Shown: positions 1 through 10,498 of the stretch, one piece after another
Position numbering within the stretch: position 1 is the stretch's first letter
How the letters are laid out: every line of letters begins with the position of its first letter
Source of the DNA: Arthrobacter sp. Hiyo8
Lineage (GTDB): Bacteria > Actinomycetota > Actinomycetes > Actinomycetales > Micrococcaceae
Length of the DNA: 64,000 nt
Direction of reading: 5' to 3'
Assembly (NCBI GenBank): GCA_001549895.1
Contig: AP014719.1
Span: 3,286,001 to 3,350,000, forward strand
The notes under the pieces: model-generated
What the model saw: the letters and a program-made list of their open reading frames with translations, nothing else
What the model was told of the DNA's origin: nothing
Databases searched by the model: none
Program-made: the position numbers and the translations under genes

Positions 1-2518
1 GACGGCGACGGCTCCCGGGGCGACGACGGCGGCGACGGCGCGCCCGTGGCGGTGCGCTCGTCCGCCACGGCCGAGGACCTTGCCTCGGCCAGTTTCGCCG
101 GGCAACAGGAAACCTACCTCAACGTCCGCGGGGCGGAAGCGTTGGATGCCGCCGTCGTCGACTGCTGGTCTTCCTTGTGGACGGCGCGGGCCATGGCCTA
201 CCGGAACCGAGAAGGCATTGCGCCTGGCGACGTACGCCTCGCAGTGGTTGTCCAGCGGATGGTGGAGGCCGAGGCCGCCGGAGTCATGTTCACCGCCAAT
301 CCTGCCAACGGCCGACGCGACCAGATCGCCATCAGTGCCGCGTGGGGCCTGGGGGAGTCCGTGGTCAGTGGAACAGTCACCACGGATGACCTTGTTGTCG
401 AAGCGGGAACGGGCAGCGTGCTCTCCCGCCGGACGGCCGACAAGGAAGTCATGACTGTGTACGCCGAGGGCGTCCCGGACCGCGCCGCCGACCGCGCTGC
501 CGACGTCGCGCCGGACCAAGGAGGCACTACGGAGCAGCCGGTCCCGGCGGATCTTCGCAACCGGGCCGTGCTCGACGACGGGGCTGCCGCCGCGCTGGCC
601 CGCTATGGAACGAGGATTTCGGACTACTTCGGAACTCCGCAGGACATCGAATGGGCGCGGGCGGACGGCAATTTCTTCATGCTGCAATCCCGACCCATCA
701 CGGCATTGCCTGAACCCGTTGCTGATACCCCGGATACCTGGCCGTTGCCCTTCCCGAAGGGCTCTACTTCCGGGCCAGCATCGTGGAACAACTGCCGGAC
801 CCGCTCTCGCCCCTGTTCGCCGACCTCATCGACGGCTCGGTAACCCGGTCCCTCAAGGCCCTGATGAACGAGGCCGTCGGAAGCGAAGTGGTCAGGGACG
901 GCGACGTCGGGCTGCCCACCATCAACGGGTACGCGTACTACTACTACCGCACCGCGGCGATGTGGCGCGTGATGGGCAAGGTTGGTCCCGCCGTGGTCGC
1001 CTTGGCTCGTGGCAAGGCGCACATGGGCTTGGCTGGCTGGAGGGAATTCTCGCATCCGCGCTATAAGCAGGTGCTCGAGGACTGGTCCGCAAAGTCCCTG
1101 GGGGAGCTTTCGGGAGAGGAGCTGCTTGCGGGTGTCCGGACGCTGCTCGACGCCGGAACCGTGTACTACACGGCCGTGGAGTCCGTCATACCGATCGCCG
1201 CCACGAGCGAAATTTCCTTCCGCGCGTATTACGACAAACTCATCCGACGCGCTGGAGATCCTTCGGCGGAGACATTCCTTCTCGGCTACGACAGTGAACC
1301 CATCCGTGCAGAGAAATCGTTGTACGACCTCGCCGCGTGGGCCCGGGAAGTCGAGGGGCTCGCCCCGGCAATCCTCAATCAACCGACGGCCGCACTGGCC
1401 GAGTCGCAGCGAAACTGGCTCCCGCCTGCCGGCATGGACCCGGCCCTTTGGCAGCAATGGCGTCCGCGTTTCCAAGCCCACCTCGATCGCTTCGGCCATG
1501 CGGTCTACAACCTGGATTTCGCCAGCCCGGTGCCGGCCGACGATCCTTCGGCGCTATTGGACACGGTGAAGTTCTACCTCCGGGGCCAAGGCAACGATCC
1601 GCATGAGCGCCAGCGGCTCTCGTCCGCCCGGCGGGAGGACCAAACCGAGCGAATACTCGCCCGGCTCGGACGGACCCGGCTCGGGCGGAGTCGGAGGGCG
1701 CCGTTCATCCGTCTGCTCCGGTGGGCGCAGAAGTCCGCACCGATCCGCGAAGACGCGCTCGCCGACGTCGGGCTCGCTTGGCCGCTGATCCGGCGGATGC
1801 TGCTCGAACTCGGACAACGGCTGGTCTACTCCGGCGTCGTCGCCCGTCCCGCCGACGTGTTCTGGCTACGACAGCAGGAGCTGCAAAGCGCCGTCGAGTT
1901 CGGCCTCGCCGCGCCGCAACCGCCGGGCTCGACGGAACCGCCCGCACCGTGGCCGTGGCAATTACCGGGGCGGCGCGCCCCGTCCGCGCCGACGTCGTCG
2001 ACGAGCGCAAGATGCTTTGGCGTGGCCAGGCCAAGGCGGCCGCGCCGCAACTGCTGCCGGAGACCCGTTGGATGAAGGGCGCTTTCGAATCGATGATGCC
2101 GGCACGCTCCCAGGACCAGGCGGGCGACGTCATCAAAGGAGTCGGCGCCAGTGCCGGCCGGGTCAGTGCTCCTGCGCGTGTGCTGGGCGGGCCCCAGGAT
2201 TTCAGCCAGATGGCGCCCGGCGAGGTCCTGGTTGCCCGTATCACCACTCCCGCTTGGACCTCGCTGTTCGCGATGGCCTCCGCCGTGGTCACGGACGTCG
2301 GCGGCCCGTTGAGCCACAGCTCCATCGTGGCCCGGGAGTACGGCATCCCCGCCGTGCTCGGCACCGGAGTCGCCACCCAACGGCTCACGAGCGGCCAACA
2401 AATCACCGTCGACGGCGACGCGGGCACGGTGACCGTCGAACCCCGCCCGCCTAGCGTTGCGCCCCCTCCGACGCTCGCTCACTTATGTGGTGTTTTCGGC
2501 GGACGCTCGCTCACTTGA
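1..2518 (+). CDS. PEP synthase / rifampin phosphotransferase-like protein, 5'-partial, frameshifted
   Basis: This is the end of an enzyme of the PEP-utilising family, which transfers phosphate from ATP through a phosphohistidine to a small molecule. The N-terminal ATP-binding domain shows RSSATAEDL near base 50 and ends with the family signature FMLQSRPIT near 680. A helical middle region covers about 780-1900. The C-terminal swivelling domain (about 2110-2440) carries the phosphohistidine in GGPLSHSSIVAREYGIPAV. The start lies beyond the left edge. The reading frame steps back twice, near 760 (GGGG would restore GLYFRAS) and near 1900-1960. The in-frame stop falls inside the downstream repeat; one more lost C would put the stop at 2452-2454. 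Whether the substrate is pyruvate or an antibiotic cannot be decided from what is visible. Confidence 0.75.
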
Positions 2519-2800
2519 TCTGAGCGAGGGTTCGGGGATTTGGCCGTGTATCCGAGCGAGGGTTCCGGGATTCGGCCGTATATGTGAGCGAGGGTCCAGG
2601 GGTGGGGCCCGACGGCGGCGGGGCGGTTGTGCTGTTGGGGCGCCTTTGGTGTGTGTGTGTTCCCCTTCCGACGCTCGCTCACATATGTGGTGTTTTCGGC
2701 GGACGCTCGCTCACTTATATCTGAGCGAGGGTTCGGGGATTTGGCCACATATCCGAGCGAGGGTTCGGGGGTGGGGCCCGACGGCGGCGGGGCGGTTGAG
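2466..2800. repeat. Dispersed palindromic intergenic repeat, locus A (two tandem copies)
   Basis: Two tandem units lie exactly 200 bp apart: the arm GACGCTCGCTCA occurs at 2470 and 2670, and a second copy at 2502 and 2702. Each unit has a left arm GACGCTCGCTCA(C), the spacer TGTGGTGTTTTCGGCG, a second arm, an inverted arm TGAGCGAGGGT, and a tail GTGGGGCCCGACGGCGG. The same modules recur near 14.45 kb and 16.0-16.27 kb. I see no gene here. The upstream gene reads into the first arm. Confidence 0.85.
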
Positions 2801-2894
2801 CTGCTTTCCCACCTTTGCTCGGGCTCGGCAGGAAAGCCCAAGATCGCAAGGGTTTCCCTAGGTTTAACCCAAGAAATGCGCAGGATCGCGAGTC

Positions 2895-2900
2895 TTGACA
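2895..2900 (+). promoter_or_regulatory. Possible -35 box of the pilus operon
   Basis: A perfect TTGACA lies about 105 bases before the first pilin start. The matching -10 position, 17 bases downstream (TGCTCC at 2918), is poor, so this is a weak call. Confidence 0.3.
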
Positions 2901-3004
2901 CAGGAAGTCCCAAGGACTGCTCCACGGGGCATTTGGCGTTGCTAAGTTGCTAGAGAGCTGGTGCTGGACCAGCCCACATTCCCCAACTCGCTCAGGAGTT
3001 TCAA

Positions 3005-3229
3005 ATGTTTGCTTTCTTCTCCAATGCCGCATCCCGTATCCGTCGCGACGAAAAGGGCGCCACCGCCGTCGAATACGGCATCATGGTCGCCCTCATCGCA
3101 GTGGTCATCATCGCCGCTGTCACGTTGCTGGGCGGAACGGTCCAAGACACATTTACCAAGGTCCAGTGTTCTGTGGCCGGTAAGACCTACACCGCTGGAG
3201 CATCCGCTGGTAAGGCCACCTGCGCCTAG
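3005..3229 (+). CDS. flp: Flp/Fap-type pilin 1
   Basis: A 74-residue type IVb pilin, the subunit of Tad fimbriae that mediate surface attachment. A short basic leader (IRRDEKGATAVEYGIMVALI) contains the conserved G/A cleavage region followed by the E-Y pair and a hydrophobic helix, as in Flp pilins. The mature C-terminal part holds two cysteines (VQCSV and the terminal TCA), which could form a disulfide. The start is ATG at 3005 with an AGGAG ribosome site at 2994-2998. It is the first gene of a tad operon and is followed after 48 bases by a close paralogue. Confidence 0.92.
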   Translation: MFAFFSNAASRIRRDEKGATAVEYGIMVALIAVVIIAAVTLLGGTVQDTFTKVQCSVAGKTYTAGASAGKATCA

Positions 3230-3277
3230 GTCGTTCGCCTTCTCCCGACCGTTCGTACCAGACAACAAGGAGCATCA

Positions 3278-3505
3278 ATGCTTTCCGCTTTCCTAAAGTC
3301 CGCGTCTCACGTGCGGCGCGACGAAACAGGTGCCACTGCCGTCGAGTACGGCATCATGGTTGCCCTTATCGCAGTGGTGATCATCGCGGCTGTGACGCTG
3401 CTGGGCAGCACGGTCAGGGAGACGTTCTCCCAGGTCCAGTGTTCCGTCAGCGGCAAAACCTGGACGGCTGCCACCACTTCGGGTGGTACTGGCACCTGCG
3501 CCTAG
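3278..3505 (+). CDS. flp: Flp/Fap-type pilin 2
   Basis: A 75-residue paralogue of the preceding pilin, nearly identical over the leader and hydrophobic helix (RRDETGATAVEYGIMVALI) and more divergent in the C-terminal tail. The two-cysteine arrangement (VQCSV and terminal TCA) is kept. The start is ATG with an AAGGAG ribosome site. Tandem pilin genes are common in tad loci; one may be the major and one a minor subunit, but the sequence does not say which. Confidence 0.92.
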   Translation: MLSAFLKSASHVRRDETGATAVEYGIMVALIAVVIIAAVTLLGSTVRETFSQVQCSVSGKTWTAATTSGGTGTCA

Positions 3506-3629
3506 AAGTCATGCTGCGAGTGCCCGGGAGGCAATTCGGGGCATACCAAGCAATTTCCGAGTGGCGGCGGCATTCAGGCGGCCGCCACTCTGCTTGATTC
3601 GAACTATCCGTCGCTGGGAGGGCAAGATC

Positions 3630-4004
3630 ATGCCGAGGGCTTCAGAGCGCGGTGCCGTGGCTGTTGAATTCGCCATCCTGGCACCGCTCCTGATCATGTT
3701 GCTCCTAGGCATCATGGAATTCGGCAGGGCTTACAACGTTCAGGTATCGCTCTCAAATGCAGCCCGCGAAGGAGTCCGTGTCATGGCGATTTCGAATGAT
3801 CAGACGGCAGCCAAGACAGCGGCAAAGAATGCTGCAGTGTCGTTGAATCCAGGGCTGGCAGACACGAACTTCACTTTCAGTCCGGCCAGCTGCACCTCCG
3901 GCGCACAGATGTCCGTGACCATCAAGTACACCCTCAGCACCCTCACTGGAATCGCTGGGCCTTTCCCCATGCAAGGAGTAGGAGTCATGGTATGCGGCGG
4001 CTGA
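3630..4004 (+). CDS. TadE-like pseudopilin / pilus assembly protein
   Basis: A 124-residue TadE-family protein. The N-terminus has the family pattern ERGAVAVEFAILAPLLIMLLLGIMEFG: a glycine before a hydrophobic helix with a glutamate at +5, processed by the Tad prepilin peptidase. The globular C-terminal half has two cysteines. I chose ATG 3630, which follows a GGGAGGGC ribosome site, over an upstream in-frame GTG because it places the helix at the N-terminus as in the family. Its end overlaps the next gene by 13 bases, implying translational coupling. Confidence 0.88.
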   Translation: MPRASERGAVAVEFAILAPLLIMLLLGIMEFGRAYNVQVSLSNAAREGVRVMAISNDQTAAKTAAKNAAVSLNPGLADTNFTFSPASCTSGAQMSVTIKYTLSTLTGIAGPFPMQGVGVMVCGG

Positions 4005-5023
4005 CGATCCGCGATGACGACGGCGAGCGCGGTGCAGTTGCCGTCCTCGTCGCCCTCTTGCTGGTGGTGCTGCTCGGTTTTGCCGCCCTCGCCGTGGATG
4101 CGGGAATGCTGTACTCGGAAAAGGCGCAAGTGCAGAACGGGTCCGACGCTGCCGCCCTCGCCGTAGCGCAGAAATGCGCCGCGAATACGAGCGATCCGAA
4201 TTGCTCCACCACGTCGCAGATCGCGGCTGACGTAGCCAATAAGAACGCAAACGACGGCCTGAACAACATCAAGTCGATCAACCTGGACCTGACGAACCGG
4301 AAAGTCACCGTGACCGCAGGCGTCCAGCAGGCAGGCGGAGCGCCGAACGCCGTCTCACTCTTTTTCGCGCGAGTCCTCGGTATCAGCACGAGCAACGTTG
4401 TGACCACGTCGAATGTTCAGTGGGGGAGCGCAGTCGCCGGCAGAACCGCATTTCCCCTCGCGTATTCCATCTGCCAGGTGCAGGGATACATCGGTGGAGC
4501 ACTCCAGCTTCTTCAGGATCACGGCTCCGGTGCCAATCCCAGCTGCAATTACGGCCCTTCAGGCGCCACGGTTGCCGGCGGATACGGCTGGATAGTCCAA
4601 GACACCGGTGCGTGTGGCGGCACGATTAACCTCGCCGTCAGCGAGGGTGGGAGCGCGCCGGGCAACAGCACACCGGGTAACTGCGCAACCACCCTTCAAA
4701 AGTGGGCAGATACCATCACCGCTGGCCGGGACGTCGTCGTTCTGCTTCCGGTCTTCGACGCTGTCACAGGTACGGGAAGCGGCGCCGTTTACCATCTGGT
4801 GTCCTTCGCCGCATTCAAAGTGACCGGGTGGAAGTTCAGCGGCAACAACAGTCTTCCCGACAGCTTCCGCAACACGAATTCCGATGTCTCCAACGCTCTT
4901 GCATGCAACGGCAACTGCCGCGGAATCATCGGGAGCTTCATCAAATACGTCTCGCTGGCGGATGGCTACACGCTGGGCCCGGTAGATGCGTTTGGGGCCA
5001 CCATTGTCCGCCTCACCCCCTAG
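3992..5023 (+). CDS. TadG-like pilus assembly protein
   Basis: A 343-residue membrane-anchored protein with an N-terminal Tad-like domain: ERGAVAVLVALLLVVLLGFAALAVDAG forms the single hydrophobic segment, followed by YSEKAQVQNGSDAAALA, which is typical of TadG-like proteins. The rest is predicted extracellular and contains several cysteines (for example in SICQVQG, NPSCNYG, TGACGG, NCATT, ACNGNCRG), suggesting disulfides. It is intact and overlaps the TadE-like gene. It probably helps anchor or assemble the Flp fibre. Confidence 0.85.
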   Translation: MRRLTIRDDDGERGAVAVLVALLLVVLLGFAALAVDAGMLYSEKAQVQNGSDAAALAVAQKCAANTSDPNCSTTSQIAADVANKNANDGLNNIKSINLDLTNRKVTVTAGVQQAGGAPNAVSLFFARVLGISTSNVVTTSNVQWGSAVAGRTAFPLAYSICQVQGYIGGALQLLQDHGSGANPSCNYGPSGATVAGGYGWIVQDTGACGGTINLAVSEGGSAPGNSTPGNCATTLQKWADTITAGRDVVVLLPVFDAVTGTGSGAVYHLVSFAAFKVTGWKFSGNNSLPDSFRNTNSDVSNALACNGNCRGIIGSFIKYVSLADGYTLGPVDAFGATIVRLTP

Positions 5024-5057
5024 ATTTTCATCCGTTCTATGAGCACAGGAGTTGTAA

Positions 5058-5828
5058 GTGAAGTCACGCTTGTTGGCCGGGTCGGCAGCGGCAGTGCTGG
5101 CCCTCGTCGGGGTGATTCTCGTCTTTTCCTACGCCCAAGGAGCGGATCAACGGGCAGTCCAAAACTTGGCGCCCGTTGATGTGTTGGTGGTCAAGACAGC
5201 CATCCCGGCCGGCACCTCTGTTGACGCCATGAAGGATTCCCTCGATACCCAGCAGTTGCCGGATCGGCGGTCCCCAAGACCGCGCTACACACCTTGGGGG
5301 ACGCAGCAGGCAAGGTCGCCGCCGTCGACCTCGTCCCTGGCGAGACGCTGGTGGCCGAACGTTTGGTGGCCCGGACGCGCTCAAGACTCCTGGGGACGTC
5401 AAGGTGCCCACAGGACTTCAGGAAGTCTCCTTCCAACTGGAACCCCAGCGCGTGGTCGGAGGACGACTCGTTCCCGGCGACCATGTTGGCATTTTCATCT
5501 CCATGTCCAGCGGCGGAAGTGACTCGAAGTCGGACAAAGGGACCACCCAATTGACCATCCCCAAGGTTCTTCTGACCGCGGTCCAGCGCGCCCCCCAAGC
5601 GACCGCAAGCCAGCAGCCGACGCCGACTCCCGGCTCTGGTGGCGCGGCCAACTCGGGCGATACAAGCCTTCCCACCGGTTCCCTCTTGCTGACCGTTGCG
5701 GTAAGTGACGTGGACGCAGCCAAGATTGTCTTCGCCGCCGAGTACGCCAAGATCTGGTTGAGCAAAGAGCCGTTGGATGCCAAAGACAGCGGCCCACCGT
5801 CATCCAGCAGAGCGGGGTATACAGGTGA
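5058..5828 (+). CDS. cpaB: CpaB/RcpC-like pilus assembly protein with SAF domain, frameshifted
   Basis: The N-terminal membrane anchor (LLAGSAAAVLALVGVILVFSY) is followed by an SAF-like domain (VDVLVVKTAIPAGTSVD) and an RcpC-type region (LVPGDHVGIFISM). This protein family helps export or modify Flp pili at the cell wall. Three single-base losses break the frame: near 5265 (restores LPGSAVPKTALHTLGD), near 5373 (restores VAPDALKTPGD) and near 5797 (restores GPTVIQQSGVYR then TGA at 5826-5828). With these repaired it ends in a GTGA overlap with cpaE. A simple ORF call joins its end to cpaE; that fusion is an artefact. Confidence 0.82.
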
Positions 5829-7016
5829 GCCGTTTTGTCCTGATAACCCCAACACCGACTTTGACCAGCGGCTGCGTCAAGCCGTCGCGGGTGGCCTGCC
5901 CGGAAGCGTGCAGACCTTCTTCACGAGCATTTTGCCGGCCGATCCTGCTGAGCTGTTTGGCGCGCTCAATCAGGAACAACTGGAAGTGCTGATTCTGGGA
6001 CCTGACGTTCCCGTTGAGGACGCCCTTCGCTTGGCAACGGTTTTCGATGTGCAGTTGCCGGAGCTGAGCGTGATCCTCGTCAGCGAACTGGATCCCGCTT
6101 TCGTGCTCCAGGCAATGCGGTCCGGCATCCGCGACATCATGAGCCCGGATGCGGACCTGGCCCAGATACGGGTCATGCTTGAGCGCGCGTGCCAGTCTTT
6201 CGCGAGCCGACAGCGCACTGGGGATGCCAAGCAATCGGGCTCGCCGAAGGGCCTGGTGATCGGCGTCTTTTCGCCCAAGGGTGGCGTGGGCAAGACGACA
6301 ATCGCCACGAACATCGCCGTCGGGCTGGGCAAGATCGCACCCATGAGCGTGGTGATCGTGGATCTGGACCTGCAATTCGGCGACGTCGCTTCCGGGCTCT
6401 ATCTGAATCCGGAACACACCGTTACCGACGCTGTCACGCCGTCGGCAAGCCAGGACTCTCTTGTACTCAAGGCCTTTCTGACGGTCCACCCGGCAAGCAT
6501 TTATGCCTTGTGTGCACCGAAGGACCCCGTCGAAGCAGACGAGATCTCGCCGGAACAGGTGGGCCGGCTCCTCGAACAGCTCGCCCAAGAGTTCCAGTAC
6601 GTGGTGGTGGACACGGCACCCGGACTGCCCGAGATCGGGCTCGCTGCCCTAGAACAATGCTCGGACGCTGTCTGGGTGACGGGCATGGATGTTCCGAGCG
6701 TCCGGGCCTTCGCTCCGGCCTGGATATTCTCCGCAGGCTGAACCTGTTGCCGGAAACCCGGCACGTGGTGCTCAACATGGCTGATTCCAAGTCGGGGCTG
6801 TCGGTCCAGGATGTCGAATCGACCGTCGGTGCCCCGGTTGATGTGAGTATCCCTCGATCGAAAGCTGTAGCGTTTTCCACCAACCGCGGCATTCCCGTGC
6901 TCCAGGACTCGGTGAAGGATCCGGCCGTCAAAGGACTCAAGCAACTCGTCGAGCGTTTCAATCCCACGTGGCGAGCCAAGGCGCAGCGCAAACTGCACAG
7001 AAGGGTAGTGGTCTAA
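5825..7016 (+). CDS. cpaE: CpaE/TadZ-like pilus localisation ATPase, frameshifted
   Basis: About 397 residues once two one-base losses are repaired, near 5845 (CCCC should be CCCCC, restoring LITPNTDFDQRL) and near 6712 (restores VRALRSGLDILRRLNLL). The N-terminal part is receiver-like, and the C-terminal part is a MinD/ParA-type ATPase with the deviant Walker A motif FSPKGGVGKTT near 6275 and VVVDTAPG near 6605. TadZ proteins recruit the secretion ATPase to the assembly site. The start is GTG 5825, overlapping the cpaB stop; the stop TAA overlaps the ATG of tadA. Confidence 0.85.
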
Positions 7017-8541
7017 TGAAGCTGTCCGAACGCCTGCATGCTGCCGAGGACAAAATCGAAGGGTCCTCTGGCCCGGGGAGCGACCTTGGCCCGAGCACGC
7101 TGTCTACGCCTAAACCGACATTCGCCGAGTCCACTCAGCAAATCATGTCATTTCCCGCGGGGAAGCCTGGCAGCGCGGTAAAATCCCACACTTCGGTCAA
7201 GCTGTCCGACGTCCCTGACTCTCCGAAACTCAGGGCCCAACAACCGGTGGACGCCTTCGCTGCCCTCAAGCAGCGCGCCGCCACCGCGTTGTTCGAGCGG
7301 TTGGGGGCAAGGTTCAATGATTCGAGCGTCAGCGAACGTGAATTGCGGTCGACTGCGCGCGAAGAACTCATCCGGATCATCGACGCCGAGCAGGTGCCGC
7401 TGTCCGCGGATGAGCGCAGCAGGCTCGTGGCCGACGTGGCGGATGACGTCCTTGGCTATGGGCCGCTCCAACGCTTGCTGGACGATCCAGAGGTCACCGA
7501 AATCATGGTCAACAGAATGGACCAGATCTATGTCGAACGAAAAGGCAAGCTGATCCTCACGGACTCCGGATTCAGCTCCGAGGACCATCTCCGGAGGGTC
7601 ATTGAACGCATCGTTTCGAAGGTGGGGCGCAGGATCGATGAGTCGTCACCCCTCGTTGATGCGCGACTTGAGGACGGGTCCCGAGTCAATGCGGTGATCC
7701 CTCCGCTTGCGGTGGGCGGCTCGTCGCTGACCATCCGAAAATTCAGCAAAGTACCGTTGACCATCAGGAACCTGATCGACTTCGGCACGCTCACGCCCGA
7801 GATGGCTGAGCTCCTCAATGCTTGCGTCAAAGCGAAGCTGAACATCATTGTTTCCGGGGGTACCGGAACCGGTAAGACCACCTTGTTGAATGTCCTCTCG
7901 TCTTTCATCCCGGAGGACAACCGCATCGTCACCATCGAGGACGCTGTAGAACTGCAGATTCAACAGCAACATGTGGTCAGGCTTGAGAGCAGGCCCCAAA
8001 CACCGAGGGCAAGGGTGCAGTGACCATCAGGGAGTTGCTCAGGAACTCCCTCCGTATGCGGCCGGACAGGATCGTCGTCGGCGAGGTCCGCGGCGGAGAG
8101 TCCCTCGATATGCTTCAGGCGATGAACACCGGGCACGACGGTTCACTCTCAACGGTGCACTCAAATTCCCCTCGCGATGCGGTGGCACGCCTTGAAACCT
8201 TGGTCCTCATGGCCGGCATGGACCTTCCCCTGCGCGCGATCCGTGAGCAAATTGCCTCCGCCGTGAATCTCATCATCCAGATCTCCCGTTTGCGGGATGG
8301 AACGCGCCGCATCACACACGTCACGGAAGTCCAAGGCATGGAAGGCGACATTGTCACCCTCCAGGACGCTTTTATTTTCGACTACTCGGCTGGCGTCGAC
8401 GCGCACGGTAGGTTCCTGGGAAAGCCTGTCCCGACGGGTATTCGTCCGCGCTTCATCGACCGCTTCGATGACTTCGGCATTCATGTGTCTCCCGCAGTAT
8501 TCGCCGCTCCCTTGGCAACTGCAACAGGAGCAAGGACGTGA
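7016..8541 (+). CDS. tadA: TadA/CpaF secretion ATPase, frameshifted
   Basis: A hexameric type II/IV secretion ATPase that powers Flp pilus assembly at the inner face of the membrane. Visible motifs are a long N-terminal extension, the nucleotide-binding loop [12 protein letters not shown] near 7855, and after the frameshift [13 protein letters not shown] and the histidine-box segment [14 protein letters not shown]. One base is lost near 7993 (CCCC for CCCCC; repair gives [17 protein letters not shown]). The start ATG overlaps the cpaE stop (TAATG), so translation is coupled. Repaired length is about 508 residues, normal for TadA with an extended N-terminus. Confidence 0.9.
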
Positions 8542-8548
8542 GCGGAAC

Positions 8549-9480
8549 ATGATGCTCTTGACCGGAATGGCCCTGATGTTTTCAGCCATCCTGCTCCTCG
8601 GGGTGGCCGTGATTTTGCCGAAAACCCCGGAAGTACCGTTCGATCGAAGGCGGCCTTACCATGAAGGCTCGGGGTCCCAGCTGACCCGTTTTGCGGGTTC
8701 TGCCTCCGAAGCAGTTCATGGGGTTCTGGCCAGGCGCAACGTCCGGCTCTTTAACCGTGAACAACTGGAGAATGCCGGGCTGCGAATGAGCCAGGCGGAC
8801 TTCTTCATCCTTGTGATTTCGGGTGCACTCGTGGGTGCCTTGATCGGGCTGGTCATCGGCGGCCCATTCGTAGCTTTTCTATTCTTCATCCCGGCGCCCT
8901 TCGTGGCACGGATGTTCTTGAGCTCCCTTGCCGGTAAGAGGCGCGCGAAGTTCGATGCTCAGCTTGGGACACCCTCCAATTACTGGCTGGTGGCTTGCGA
9001 GCCGGGCACAGCATCCTCCGTGCCATCGACGCTGCGGCCACAGAGTCTGCCAGCCCCACGTCCGAGGAAATGCGTCGGATCATTACAGAGACAAGCCTTG
9101 GCCGCGACCTTGAGGCGTCGCTTAACGATACGGCGGAGCGAATGCGGAGCGAGGACTTTGTATGGATAGCGCAAGCCATCCAAATCAACCGCGAGGTGGG
9201 CGGAAACCTTGCGGAGGTCCTAGACCAGGTCAACGAGACCATACGTGAACGCAGCGAGATCAAGGGCCACATCAAATCCTTAGCCGCGGAGGGAAAGTTC
9301 TCCGGATACATCCTGATGGCGCTTCCCTTCGGCATCGTGACCATGCTCCTGGTTGTCAACCCTGGCTACATGAATGTGATGTTCGCCCAGCCGCTTGGTT
9401 GGGGAATGATCGGATTGTCAGTCATCCTCATGACCATCGGCGGTCTCTGGATGCGCAAGATCATCGACTTGAAGTTTTGA
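8549..9480 (+). CDS. tadB: TadB-like integral membrane platform protein, frameshifted
   Basis: An inner-membrane platform protein of the Tad system, of the T2SS GspF superfamily. Hydrophobic segments lie at the N-terminus (MLLTGMALMFSAILLLGVAV), near 8810-8930, and at the C-terminus. The cytoplasmic GspF-like helical domain includes GGLRAGHSILRAI and VGGNLAEVLDQV. A G is lost near 8967 (GGG for GGGG), splitting the gene; repair restores QLGDTLQLLAGGLRAG. The start is the double ATG at 8549, right after the tadA stop. Confidence 0.87.
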
Positions 9481-9488
9481 GGTGACTC

Positions 9489-10372
9489 GTGAATCCCTCT
9501 CTCCTTCTCTCGCTGCTGTTGGTTCCATTGCCTATCGCCTACCTCGCGTGGTCGTTCCTCTCGGTTGACCGAAAAGCCCAACGTGCTGTCCGCGTGCTTT
9601 TGACGCAGGGCCAAAACGTTGCCGAGGCCGGTCCACAAAGTCGTGGCGGTGGACTCGAGCTCATTGGCTACCGTCTGACTCCCGCGGGCTACGTCCAGAA
9701 GCTGGATCGGCTGCTCTCGTTGGCCGGCCGCCCGCCGTCGCTCCCTTTGGGCGCGTCCTCGCAGCCAAACCGCTGCTCGGATTGCTCGGCGCACTTTTTG
9801 GGTTTTTGATCAGCTCCAATAGCTCGAGCGGAATCCTTAAGCTCCTGGGAATATTTGTTGTGCTGCTTGGATACTTTATTCCGGACCTAATGCTGTACAG
9901 CAAAGGACAAGAGCGGCAAAAGGCCATGCAATTGGAACTCGCAAATACCATGGACCAAATGCTGATATCGGTCGAGGCGGGCCTCGGTTTCGAAGGAGCA
10001 ATGGCCCGTGCCGGGGAAAACGGGAAGGGGCCGCTGGCTGAGGAGTTGGTTCGGACACTGCAGGACATGCAAGTTGGACGGAGCCGTCGTGAGTCCTATC
10101 TGGCGTTGGCCGAGCGCACCAACATTCCGGAGCTTCGAAGCTTCGTGCAGGCCGTGATTCAGGCGGACACATACGGCATTGCGATCAGCCGTGTCTTGCG
10201 GGTCCAGGCGAAGGTGATGCGGGTGAAGCGTCGCCAACGTGCCGAGGAGAAGGCGATGAAGCTTCCCGTGATGGTCCTCTTCCCCCTTCTGCTCTTCATC
10301 TTCCCCGTGTTGTTCATCGCCATCCTGGGGCCGGCGATCATCAATGCTATAGCCACGTTCAGCCGAGGCTGA
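9489..10372 (+). CDS. tadC: TadC-like integral membrane platform protein, frameshifted
   Basis: The second GspF-superfamily platform protein of the Tad machine. The N-terminal membrane segment starts LLLSLLLVPLPIAYLAWSFL. The central domain has MDQMLISVEAGLGFEGAMARAGE, and the C-terminal segments are MVLFPLLLFIFPVLFIAILGP. One G is lost near 9753 (repair gives LPLGRVLAAKPLLGLLGA). The start is GTG 9489, eight bases after the tadB stop. This is the last gene of the operon; no prepilin peptidase gene (tadV/cpaA) is present in the window, so it must lie elsewhere. Confidence 0.87.
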
Positions 10373-10397
10373 GCGCAATATCACATTCTCCGAATTG

Positions 10398-10421
10398 TTA
10401 GACCGGATGAAAGGGGTCTAA
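10398..10421 (+). terminator. Weak hairpin after the tad operon
   Basis: TTAGACC and GGTCTAA pair across a ten-base loop, 25 bases after the tadC stop. There is no T-run, so the terminator role is tentative. Confidence 0.35.
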
Positions 10422-10498
10422 ATCAAGAAAGGCCTAAGATTTCCTTAAGATAGCCATAAGTTCGGTTTTTCCGGAAATTCAGAAAGTAGCATTGGGCT

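Noticed and set aside
2466-2800. Attenuator or riboswitch of the pilus operon
   Set aside because: The same modules occur at two other loci with unrelated neighbours, so they are dispersed repeats, not a gene-specific leader.
5404-6741. Apparent CpaB-CpaE fusion protein of 445 residues
   Set aside because: Two separate one-base losses (about 5797 and 5845) remove the real cpaB stop and cpaE start. Restoring them gives two normal proteins with a GTGA overlap.
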